A DNA stretch of 64,000 nucleotides from Micrasema longulum (Eukaryota > Arthropoda > Insecta > Trichoptera > Brachycentridae), in NCBI GenBank assembly GCA_022494885.1, contig JAGVSM010001418.1, positions 38,123-102,122 on the forward strand, read 5' to 3'. A program made the position numbers and the translations under genes. The notes under the pieces are model-generated. The model was not told the origin of the DNA. It saw nothing but the letters and a program-made list of their open reading frames with translations, and did not search any database. This document shows, piece by piece, positions 1-11,800 of this stretch (positions are counted from its first letter, which is position 1; the number at the start of each line of letters is the position of its first letter).

Positions 1-298
1 CCTATTCATATTCTTACTCTCCTGTCCCCGCCCAATAAACGTGTATTTAAAATTTTATGTAAATATCTAGTTATAAATGGTGTGAAACTGTAAATATGTC
101 ATATTATTATATGTATATATTATATTAAATACTAACTTACTAACTTATATATATTATATTACTAACACATGTGTAAATGTTTTAAAAAAACAAAAAAACT
201 CGACACTGGCCAGAACACCCTAGTTGAGAGGTGGCAAGGCCATTAGAAAACGATGAAGAAGAAGAATAAGAAAGCCTTTTTAAATTTATTTTAACAGA

Positions 299-560
299 GA
301 GGGAAAACATTTTTAAGAAGGGAATATGGAAGTCTAGGCATTTACAGGGCTTATGACCTGTCATTGGCTGGTTTAAGTGGCCACTTTACACACTGTGTAA
401 CATTCACCATTCTGCCCATGTTTGAACATCCACATTTCCTCAACTCTTCCACCTGTTGTTTTTTGTGAAGTAAAAGAGCTGAAACCTTTATCACTTGGTT
501 CAGCCGGATGAATCTCACCCAGATACAGAGCGCATAGACGGTTGGAATTCTAAACCCTAT
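299..560 (-). repeat. Dispersed repeat family D, long copy
   Basis: It is nearly identical to 16878-17110 through the GGAATATGGAAGTCTAGGCA block and the GAGCTGAAACCTTTATC end. The minus-strand 3' end is GTTAAAATAAATTTAAA. It lies beside the Penelope insertion. Confidence 0.6.
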
Positions 561-652
561 TTACGAACTTTAAGTTACAAATTATTTAATAGTTTATGAC
601 GATGATTCAACTAAAAAAGACATACATTAGCAGAGTAGTAAGTTAGTCAAGT

Positions 653-1389
653 TTTTTATTATATAAATAAAACACGAGTGATACTTTAATCCACAAATTT
701 GGAATATCCAGTGACCGGTTTCATCGCTTTTGCGACATCTTCGAGACTGGTATCTTTATTAAAAAGTTAAATGTATTTATACAGAACAGAGGTAAGGATA
801 CATAATTCAAAGTTAAATGTAAGTAAATGAAATAAAGTTATTTTTATCTTAAGGATCATTATCAACAAATTTTCTATGGGTTAACTAATGAATTGATATA
901 ATGCTATTTTAATGAGTTTAAGTATTTTATTTTATTTTTGGTGTCTCATCCTTCGTGAGTGTGGTTTTGTAAATAATGATTTCTGAAAAACAAAGGGTAA
1001 AAAGTCATTAGTAAAATTATATTACAATGGGTAAAGTAATGGAGAATGCACATGTGTTATCTGTTCATTAAGTAATTCTACGTCGGGTTTATTTTTTAAT
1101 CTATTAATTTCGAGAATTTCTAATTTGTCAAGTTTATGGCCTTTAGGTGCAATATGAATTATTTTTACATTATTTTTTAATTCGAAGGAATGTTTGTTTT
1201 CTATTAAATGATTGGCAAAATTTGAATTATCTTTATTATTAGACCATGATTGTATGTGCTCTTTTTTGCGATGAAACCGGTCACTGGATATTCCAAATTT
1301 GTGGATTAAAGTATCACTCGTGTTTTATTTATATAATAAATTACAATGAACTTCCATCAAGAATTTTCACTTACAAACTTAAATGTTTT
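653..1389 (-). mobile_element. Penelope-like element, truncated, with 71 bp perfect inverted arms and 12 bp target duplication
   Basis: Arms 657-727 and 1268-1338 are identical in inverted orientation over 71 bases. The direct repeat AGTTAGTCAAGT flanks the element at 641-652 and 1390-1401. On the minus strand an open frame, 1270-1022, encodes the end of a Penelope-type GIY-YIG endonuclease (NFANHLIENKHSF, LEILEINRLKN, then LLNEQITH and a stop). The left arm contains a hammerhead-like motif. The reverse transcriptase part is missing. Confidence 0.8.
708..750 (-). ncRNA. Hammerhead-ribozyme-like motif in the Penelope arm
   Basis: Read on the minus strand: stem I CCAGT with ACTGG, a core CTCGAAGA (canonical CUGANGA with one extra C), stem II GTCGC-AAAA-GCGAT, the GAAA core, a palindromic CCGG stem III and cleavage triplet GTC. 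Hammerheads with tiny palindromic stem III are known from Penelope-like elements. The extra C may have killed activity. Confidence 0.55.
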
Positions 1390-1632
1390 AGTTAGTCAAG
1401 TGCTCATAATAAAGAGTAAACCATAAATAAAGCACTGTTTTCATATGTTAGAGGCTTTGTAAACCTTTGCACTCAGATTGAGTTAAATAATCGATAAACA
1501 AAGTTTCTAATTGAATGTAATTTTATAAATAATTTGGATTAATCAAACTGTAAGGTGCAAGTACAAACTCCTCAATAAAAACTACCAAACACCTGTTTTA
1601 AATTTGATCATATTTTGTATGCATGTACTCTA

Positions 1633-2383
1633 CTGCCGTCATAAGAAAAAAGGATGTTTCTACGTAAAACAAAAAATGGAGAAAATAAATATTTTGTAAT
1701 CCTGAGATTGAAAAATTCGCCGTGTGAAAAATACTACAAAAATGAAGTATATTATTATGCGACAGTATGTATTATGGTTTGCCCTAACTGCACATATCTA
1801 TTAATTTTAATAAATTTTACATTATATATATAAAAATTAACATTTTCATCTTCTTTTTAGTGAAAAAATACAAGAAAATATGCTATACTTCAATGAAAAG
1901 ATGTTTCTAGCTAGAAACACCCTTTTTATTTATTAATTAAGTAAACGTCTTTCTTTTTTAGTGTTAATATGCCAATAGATTCTACTCAACTAAATAAAAA
2001 AGACGTTACTGGCCATTTACTGTTTTTCAAACTAGTAACGCCGACCTAATAATCAATTAACTTAGAAATTACCGGCAGATCTTAAATTCAATTGAAAACG
2101 AGTAGGTACATTCATTTCAGATGTTTTTAAAAACGGAATAGAAGAAAAAATAAGTATTTAAATCGGTCTTTAATAATTATATAGGTCAGAACAGCCTTTT
2201 ATATTTAGTAATCCTCGAGACTTATTGCAGTTTAGTCTCATTTATTAGTGAAAATAATAGGGTTGTAGTTATTTTAGGAAGATAGATGTATTTTTAGTAT
2301 ATGCATATTTTTTTCCTGATTCCGAATATGTGTTTAACACATTTTCGAAAAAAATTATAGATGCGTCCTTCTTATGACGGCAG
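1633..2383. mobile_element. Non-autonomous DNA element with short terminal inverted repeats
   Basis: The ends CTGCCGTCATAAGAA (1633) and its inverse (ending 2383) are flanked by TCTA on both sides (1629-1632 and 2384-2387). The interior is AT-rich and non-coding, with a small palindrome (TTTCTAGCTAGAAA) near 1906. The superfamily is not assignable. Confidence 0.6.
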
Positions 2384-2429
2384 TCTAAACCGCCATGTTT
2401 TTAGGGTGGCGGATTACTGAGAGTGCTGT

Positions 2430-2515
2430 CGTGAGTTATTTACAACTCGTTGAAAATGGCCCCAAAATCGAAATATTTGGGTAAATCTTAAGAACGCAAA
2501 TATTTCTTCATAAAA
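2430..2515 (+). mobile_element. SINE family A, 5'-truncated body
   Basis: It shares the body GTGAGTTATTTACAACTCGT and the AAGAACGCAAATATTTCTT end with the complete copy at 14040-14225. It lies about 160 bases upstream of the first Pcl coding exon. Confidence 0.7.
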
Positions 2516-2696
2516 AAAATAATAAAATAGTGTAATAATATTACTATTTTGTATTGTTGATATTTAATATTTGTGTAGTGTTATTTCGAAATTATGTAAA
2601 AAGAGGTTTCAGTGTATGATCGTATGTACGTATAAATTCATTTTGCTGACCAGAGTTGTGTTTCCCCGCAGATCGGCTGAGGAAGCGCCCGGCACG

Positions 2697-2817
2697 ATGT
2701 CCCTGGGCAGCGGAGAGGAGAAGCCCTCGTCCACGCAGCCGCGAGCCTCCCTGTCCAGTTACCTCACCCCACTCGTGCAGTGCAACAAGCTGCTCCTTAA
2801 GGAAGGCGTCTTCAAAG
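2697..2817 (+). CDS. Pcl: Pcl coding exon 1 (N-terminus)
   Basis: Residues 1-40. The exon begins at 2672 after a pyrimidine-rich acceptor (tttccccgcag), and the ATG at 2697 is the first plausible start. The frame stays open upstream within the exon, so a start in an unseen earlier exon is possible. The donor after AAAG is GTACTG, and the exon ends in phase 1. A conserved-looking NKLLLKEGVFK closes the exon. Confidence 0.8.
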
Positions 2818-5800
2818 GTACTGCCCACTATTTGGTTCATTCACACCCGTCCGCTTTTTTCAGCTTTGCATTAAAAAAAACTTTTTACAGAAAATATTCG
2901 AGTTCGTATTGTTCACTCAAATATTTCAATTTTCGGACCATTTACTTAAAGTCATAAATAACTCGTGCTGGAGAAATGGGAATGAGGATGAATGAAAGAA
3001 CCTTTCTTACTTGGTACTTGTTCAATGAATTTACTTTCTGGCTATTTATTTTTATTTTATTAAGATTCACATACATATACATACATACTTGGGTGTGAAA
3101 AAGTCTTTAAACAAATGTTTATTAGAAAAAAGCAAAAAAAATATTTAAAAATACTGTTTTATTGAGGCAACACTTACGCATTAAATTAACATTACAACCA
3201 CAGAAAAATGTACAGATTTATTTATTTAATATTTTGTATGACCATCCTCTGTTTTAATTGTTTCTTTTAAGTGTTTTGGCATGCTCAAAACACATTTCAT
3301 CCATCACCACCCACAAACCTTCTTAATTTTTTAAACACCTTTCAGTCCCACAAAAAATGTTCCATTAGATTGAAGTCTGGGGTGGCCAATCAAATAATCT
3401 ACTTCTCCCTGCATCCTTTTTGTGGGTCAAATAAGTTTTTTTACTTGTCTGGCTGTCTGCTTTGGATATCTTACTGCAGAAAAAAATAATATCGCCAACA
3501 AGTTTTTTACGGAGGGGATGGCATAATTCGCCAAAATGTTCAAATACCCATTTAATTTTGTTCGTATTCTTACGAGATCACAGACGCCAGATCCAGAAAA
3601 ACATCCCCAAACCATGACAGAACCTCACCTGTGTTTGGCAGAAGGTGCCGATCATTCTTCTACATATTCTTCTCCAAGTCGTCTTCTCACATATTGACGA
3701 TGATTGGAATTGAAAATTTCCAATTTTGACTCATTAGTCCTTAACCCTTGATTCCATTGCTCCACTGTCCACGATCCGTATTTAAAAAAATCTTTTCTGC
3801 TGGTTTCCTTTACGTAGCAATGGCTTTCTTCTTGGAACACATCCTTTGACGCCCGATTTTTTCAATGTTTTTCAAACTACACATGAATTGACTGAAACAC
3901 TGGAGTAAGTTCCCGGCTGGATTTAATTCTTGATTTGAAAAATGATACTTTTAAAATTTAAAAAACAAATTACAAAAACAAATGTAATATGATTACGGAG
4001 CTCTGTTTGAAGACTTTCACTGTACATGTTGCAACAATTCGCATTTTATACATAAACTACCTCGTATTTATTTATTTATTTATTTATTTATTAACGGGCA
4101 TTGTTCATGTATACAATTTATAGGGTTTAAATATTACAATAAAAGAATAGTTTTAAACATAAAAAAAATAAAAGAAGCATTGACAAACACAAGGGACATC
4201 AAGACAAGATCTGGACTATTTATTTAGTGCTCGTTTAAATCGTTGTAAACTTAAACAAAAAAAGTCCAAATCTTGTCTTGAGTTAACAATACGACAAAGA
4301 CGGGTCATTGGATATATGAGCTGGATTTCAAGTAAACACCGAGTTAATCCTTCTTTCAGTCGATACAAACAAGAAACTAGATGACAGCAAGCACCATGGG
4401 CGCTCCACCAGCTCGAGCAGCTCCGGGGACCAGCCCCGGCCCGCCACACCGGAGCCGGAGCAGCGGATGCTGGTTCCCGACTCCACCACCTCGCAGCTGG
4501 AGGGCAAGCAGACCTTCGCCTCGGGAGACGACGTCTTCGTGAAGCAGAGAGATGGCCGCTATTACCTGGGTAAGTCCACAACGTAAAAGACTTCCTATTA
4601 TGGAATATAATGAAATTTCAGTTTTTTATGTATCACTTTATTTTTTAATTTAATAACTGACTAGTATTGGCAACACATTGCCTTCTTCGGGTTAGTGAGG
4701 AACTTCACCCCTACGGATTGGATACAAAAAATTTCTTTTTGCACGCGATATAAATAAGAGCATTAAATTCTATGGCAAAGTTTCTTGAAAATGTACAAAA
4801 AAAATTATAAAAAATATTTTAATAAAATTGCACTACTTTGATCGACATCATTGGTTCATATGAACCAACCGATGATATGAGAGCTGTGAAGGACATCCGG
4901 TTGGCTTACCGTAAATGAACCAATCGAACCAAACAGAGAACAACCTCTGACGTCACACGCGGAGTTATTTCAGAATTCCAAAAATTCAAAGCGCTGATAA
5001 TTCGGTATATAAAAAAAAATCTTGGTTTGATAGTCAAAATATGTGATCACATCTTAGAGTAATAATTTGCTTCCGCTTACAGAGAAGCCCTTTAGCTCTT
5101 TATCATAAAACAAAAGAGGTCCAAATTTTTGGTTTGCCTTTTAGTTTAACAACAAATGTGTAACGGACGGTTTCAGTTTGCGCTTGCAATTCTGTGCAAT
5201 ATGGCTATTGTGTTTTTATTATGTTTTTATGTATTTAATATTATGTTTAATTATGTATGTTTCATTATTATTTAAAATGTCTCTCTCGGCACGGGACACC
5301 CCAGTGAGGGAACATTATCTTTGATGTTAAAAAAGTAATACATTAATTGTAAAAGATCAAATAAAAAATATGAGCGACTCTATTAGCCAGTGGCGTATTA
5401 TTACTCTAAAGCTAGGGTTTCCTAGAACAGCGGTGCCCGTATCTTAACGGCCGTAGTGAATGGTGATGCGGTGGACAGCCGTCGTAACGTCGACTAGAGA
5501 GGGGTTTCCTAGAGAAACGGTGTTAAATGGTGTTGATAACACCGTTTTCATAGGAAACCACTCTCTAGGCACCGTTACGACGGCTGTCCACCGCATCACC
5601 GTTCACTACGGCCGTTAAGATGCGGACACCGCTGTCCTAGGAAACCAACAAGGGTCACATAAACCTGTGACGTTGCAACTCGGTTAAATTTTATTAAAAC
5701 TTTTTTTATGAATTTTTTATACACTTTTGAACTTCACTTCGCAATTAAATGCTATAATTTTTACCACTTGTAAGAAAACATTTTTTATATTAAATTTCCA

Positions 5801-8800
5801 AAGCTTCGAGTTTATCTAATTACATCTCTGCACGAGGACAGGCACGGTGATGCGGTCCTCACCGGGCGGCGAGCGCTGGCTCGTGCGGTTCGGCGACGAC
5901 ACGGAGCGCTGGGCGGGCGGCACGGAGCTGCGGCCGCTGGCGGCGCCGGCGGGCGAGGACGCGCTGTGCGTGGTCTGCAAGCGGCGCGGCGGAGGCCACG
6001 AGGTGCTGGCGTGCGACCAGTGCGGCCGCGGCTACCACCGCGCCTGCCACGGCCCGCAGCCGCCCAACTGCTACATGCAGGGTGAGTGCCCACTTTTATT
6101 CATGTTTTGTTTTGATTATACATTTTTATATTATTATCAACTTAAACTTTTCCAAAACAAACTCAACTTAAATTACATTGCAGTTTTATGTGAGAGATAT
6201 GTATCTTATATAAACAATTTTTCTTTTTATAATCATTTGGCAGTCTACTGTGAATTGACTACATAAAAAAATTAAGATTAAAATGTTTAAAAAAATGTGA
6301 ATTGGTACCTTTGGATTTTTTTCCTGAATCATCATTCCCTTTCCGCATCTAATGGTGCATAGGCCACTGCATTGGTACACCAATGTATTGTAGTTTTAAC
6401 ACTAGGCATTTTATGAAATGTGATTGGTTTCCAGGGGTGTCGTGGCAGTGCCACCGCTGTGTGGAGCAGAGGTACAAGGTCGCGGCGCTGGAGAACAAGG
6501 CCATCAGGAAGGAGATGTTGAAGATGAAGCAGATCGTGCGCCCGCCTGACAAACTGTCCTACGATGTAAGTTAGCGCGAGATCTGGCCAAAGCTCATTCT
6601 CTGTTGACATTTTTCTATGGTTTGTGTGGTAGCAATGCCCAATGTGAGGCTTTTTCCAATTGAAATAATAGATTTAGTTTTCTTGGTGGAACTGCATTTT
6701 TATAATAAGTCAAATTTGTTATTCAGTTCCGACCACTAAACTTGTTCCTCGGTGACCGGAATTTGTTTGAGAATTTCTGTAGTCTTCCAGTCTGACGATG
6801 TCAGTCATGACGAACCTCGGTCACGGGTGAACAATTTACAATGGAAGGTGGTAAAATGTATTTAATTTTTTATACACTTAACGCCCAGAGGGCTTTTACA
6901 ATTCAAATTTGCTGATATAATACATAATGAAGTTGACAAACAATAATAGGTAGCAGTTATGCCTTCTCTATAAAGGTTAAAAAGTAAAGTTAGTAAAAAC
7001 ATGTATATAAAGTTACAATAGAAGTAATTTAAAAGTACGCAATTTAGTTGTTATAAAGTGTAAATTAATAACTGAATATCGAAATAAAAAAAATACGCAC
7101 ATGTTTATACACGGTTTTTCAGGGCCAAACCGCGAAATTTTGGAGAAATGTCCCTTCATCTTTGAATAAAATCCTAATAAAATTTTTCAAAAATCATTTT
7201 TTAAAAAAATTTAATAATTGTGATCTCAAAATAGATTTTTTTCAAATTTCTCGGACTAGCACTCCCTCCAAAAACCACTACCCTTCTCCTACCCAGCGCT
7301 TTCCTTGTCCACATCTGGTGCGTATCGCTTCGTTGGTCAAATACATTTTTATCGCATTATTTTGTCAGGGAGGGGTAGGGGTTTTTTTTTGGTGAATTTT
7401 GAATTTTTTTTTTAAAGTATTTTTTATGCAGACAGAGCTTCTACATTTAAATTTAGTAATAAAAAACACTTTCATTTTATATTGTTGAGGAAATCAATTA
7501 ATACAATCTGAGATCGGTTAAGGAGTTTGGAAGGAGACCAGAATTAACATAAAATATCACAACAAATTTATGAGTTCAAGCTAGTTCTGCAACATACCTC
7601 CATTTCTTCTTCTTTCGAAACGTTAAAGATACCGAACCATTAAAGAACATGTGTGTGTGTACATCCCCACAGTTGAGTGGCCTTCACTGGGACAGCCAGC
7701 ACCACACCAACACGGAGCGCGTGTATTGCTACTGCGGAGGACCGGGGGACTGGTTCAACCAGATGCTGCAGTGTACGCGCTGTCGCCAGTGGTTCCACCA
7801 GCTCTGCCTCTCCTGCCTCAAGTACCCCCTCTACACCGGAGACAGGTCATTATCTTTATTAGGAAAAATAACAATTCGAATATTACTGTATTTATTTTAT
7901 AAGTATAAAAAAATATGGATGTGTCCGATTAATGTTTCGCACAGTAAAAATATACCATAAATCATCGGGTTTCTGGCACAAGTTGGTACAGTAAAACCCT
8001 AAAAGAAGTGTAAAACTGAGGATACGCTAAACCGAGGAAATGAAAAATAAATGGAAATAAATAAATAAATAGAAAGAAATGGATTTACCTATAATTTTAT
8101 TAAAAATATTTTTTATTTTTCAATCAATACTACAATGTGTTTTTTTTATTGAATTAAAAAAAAAAATGTTTAAATAATTTTAGGTAGGTACTTAACCTTA
8201 AAAACATGAAAAAATATTGAATTTGCATAAAATACATACAATGGTTTTTCCCCTAAATATTGGGAAATTTTATTTATATGGTATCACTTTTTTTAGTATA
8301 GCACCACAGAATTTCAACTGTCATTTACATCACGTTAAAAATGTTTCACACTTTCATGATAACTGTTAAAATATCTTCTTTTCACATTATGTTTATAACT
8401 TCAAATTATGTTTCTTTAGCCAAATTTTTAAACATTCTGTATTGAAATTTATCGATGTAAATATTGTATTATTCCTAAACATGGGTCAACTGCATGTCGC
8501 AATTTAGTAAAATGTCAAAATTAGACACTTAAACAAAATGGTCACTTACACTGACTTTGAATTTAGTTTGAGACAATAATTTACACATTTTTTTTATTTG
8601 CCTCGATTTTATTCTCCATTGTGGTGGCGCGCGGCTCGACGTCTTTTGACAGATTTAATGAGTTTCGAAAAATTTTCAACGTAAATCCGGGGTTATGAAA
8701 AACACGAAAACGTTAATTGGGGGGAATATTTGAATGAGAATGTATGGAAAAAACGGGACCTTAACAGTTTGGCGTAAAAACGGGGTTTTACTGTAATTAA

Positions 8801-11800
8801 CATTTGTGTTGTGAGATATTGCACTTTTACAGTTGGTCTTTGACTTTTTGAACATTATTTTTAAGAAGTTTGGGAATACAGCGATGCTCTTGCGTTGCAG
8901 GTTCTACGTGTTTGCGTGTTCCGTGTGCAACTACGGCTCGGAGTTTGTGCGGCGCCTGGAGTTGCAGTGGGTGGACCTGGTACACCTGATGCTCTTCAAC
9001 CTCACAGCCTACAACTGCAAGAAGTACTACGACCTGGACTCGGTGCTCATCCCCTACATCACGGACAACTGGTACGCGCTGCAGCTCCCCACCAAGGTAA
9101 CAGCACTCGCACGTCAATCGTTTTAGGCCCGTTTTATTTACGGACTTTTTTTTTGTATATACAAGTACGATCTATATAAAATACAACTTTAAACAATTAA
9201 AGCCAAGAAAGAAGAAAAAAATAACAACCTCAAGACAAGATCTGGTCTATTTTAGTGGTCGTTTAAATCTAGAAAGACGTGAAGTCCGTTTACACGTAGA
9301 CAATACAATATTGTTTTGTCCTGAGACTGATTCATCATGACATCGTCCTAAGACGATGATTAACCCTACAAAAAAGAAAATAATATTTTTTATTTTTTAT
9401 TTCGTCCTTGTAACAATTCCAATACATCTTGGTGTAAAATGAATAATGTTTTTCATGAATTCAATTGTAATTAACGCCGTCATGTATTCATTTTCGCAGC
9501 GTTCTATCCTGCGCAGTGGAGACTGTTCACGGAGCTGGGACATGACGATTTGGTCATATCTATTGTATTGTCCAATAAAAGCACTCACCCCTTTCCCGAA
9601 ACTGTTCGTCTTTTTTCAGTTTCGCATATTCACTTTTTTTTCAATGTTATATTTCTTGACAATCAAACCGCAGAAATAACAAAACATAGAAACTTTAAAA
9701 GCGTTTGTTGTACCCCTCACTGCAGTAATGTGAATTTGTGATCGATCAAATACACATGGTCAGAACAATCACCATTGTATTGCACCGTTTGTCCACGTGT
9801 AAAGCGCCCTTTACACCAAAAAAATATAGATCCTGCTTCGAGTTTACATTATGACACAATCGGGACATTGATGCATGCAAGCATCTGTGGTGTGCCGATC
9901 GAAGAACATGACATCATTATTTCACAACCGGCAAATTGGAACAGTTTTAATGACACTTGTTCTTGATGATACATCAATCTACTCATTTAGAAAACCATAG
10001 TACTTAAAAAATAGCTTGATTTAAATGATAGCTGTCAAACTAATGCCACTAGTGATGGGAAATTATTGATCACTGATCATGTACCGATCAAATCGATTTT
10101 ATCAGTTTTTTCATGCAAACATAAGACTCTGTTTCCGAAAATTGATATAAAAACGCAAAAGCAAGCCTATTATATTGTGTTTATAAGACGATTATTTACT
10201 AAAAAATAAGACATTAAATACTTTTTTTTATAAAATAACAACAAATAAATTATTTTTTATCGATTTACGTTGATCAATTTGTTTCATCTCTAACATTTTT
10301 TCAAAACGACGTAACCTTGTAAGAACGTCGTTACAAATAAGGTTTATTTTAGTTTTAAGGCGGATTTTATATAATCGTGTTGATTTATATGTCAAGCATT
10401 GTATTAAAAAAATAAATTAACATGCCAGATACTTTTGAATTTTTACACAATTGATGAGAAAGTATGTACAATTATGTATAAAATAAATAATACACTGACA
10501 CTCCGGAACGTGCCCGTGGGCCAGTGGAGTGGCTACATCCATAAATAAAAATAAAATTATATTGAATGTACCTATTGTATAAACATTTTATTTTGTAAAC
10601 TATGTATTCGTATTTTATATTGGACTAAATAAATAAATAAAAAAGATAAAGATACAAATGATTTTTCGTGTGTCAATATAAATCACTCCTTAGACGTTAC
10701 TACAAAGTTATGTCGTCACTTTTGCTGACACCTGTCATTCTAATCAAGCTTTATTTTAAGGACTATTATCATGAATATAGAGTCAATGATATTTCTACAT
10801 TTATATAATAAACTAGAAAATTGTTTGGAATTCTTCACAATACATTGATCACAAGAAGAAATTGTCAGAATTCTCAAATTCGGTAGAAGTTCATTGTTAT
10901 TTATGTATTATAGCGTAATTATTGCGAAAATATAATCTAAAACAATATTTTTTCAGATGCAAGCGGTGACCCCCGCGGAGCGGCGTGACCTCATCCTCAC
11001 GGCGCTCACTTCCAACCGCAACCGCTTCAAATGCGGGCGAGAGATCAAGAAACGCGCCGCCATCTGGGGGCTGCGGGCGCGCACTCCTCCGCCCGCACCG
11101 GCGCACCCCACTCTCTCCGCACGCGGCCCGCTCACCGAACAGGCCCTGGGATCGCGCTGGCCCTTCATACTGGAAACTGATAGGTAATTCATAAAAATTA
11201 AACTCTTCCCTCCAGCCGATTTTCCCGGGAAGCTGAAATAATGAAAATTTATTACCAGCAGTGTCTAAAATATATTTTTATCAATCGAAATCGAATCGAT
11301 TGAATAGATCTAGCCAAACAGTGGATAGTGTACTAGAAATTCCGTATTGTAAATTAAGACTTAAATATTGTAAATCAATATGACACTCAATTTTCTTAGC
11401 TCCTTAACTGTTCAGTGCATTTCTCAAGGATAATAACATGATGAGACTAATTATTTAAATACAACTTGTTGAAAATGGCCCTCAAAATTAAATATTCGGG
11501 TAAATCATAAGAACCCAAATAATGTATTCCCTTTAATTTTGAATTTTACAGCGTTCCGCGTTGTTGATAAAGCCATGCTTCACAGTTAGTCGGTAAAACA
11601 GATAAAACCAAGATGGCGACATTACATCAGATTTTTACATGGCTGAAGTAAATAAAGAATATAGATTGTTTTGATAAATTTTTAAAAAGTTTCTTTGTTT
11701 TTACAAGTAAGAGTGTTGATAAAAATATGTTAATTAAGTTAGTTTTCTGATGTAAAACTGATAAAATAAAACTTTGTTTTTACAGAGCAGCACAAGTATT

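Noticed and set aside
4386..4388. Closer AG as the Pcl exon 2 acceptor
   Set aside because: It breaks the frame with exon 1 and lacks a pyrimidine tract; the site at 4358-4359 has both.
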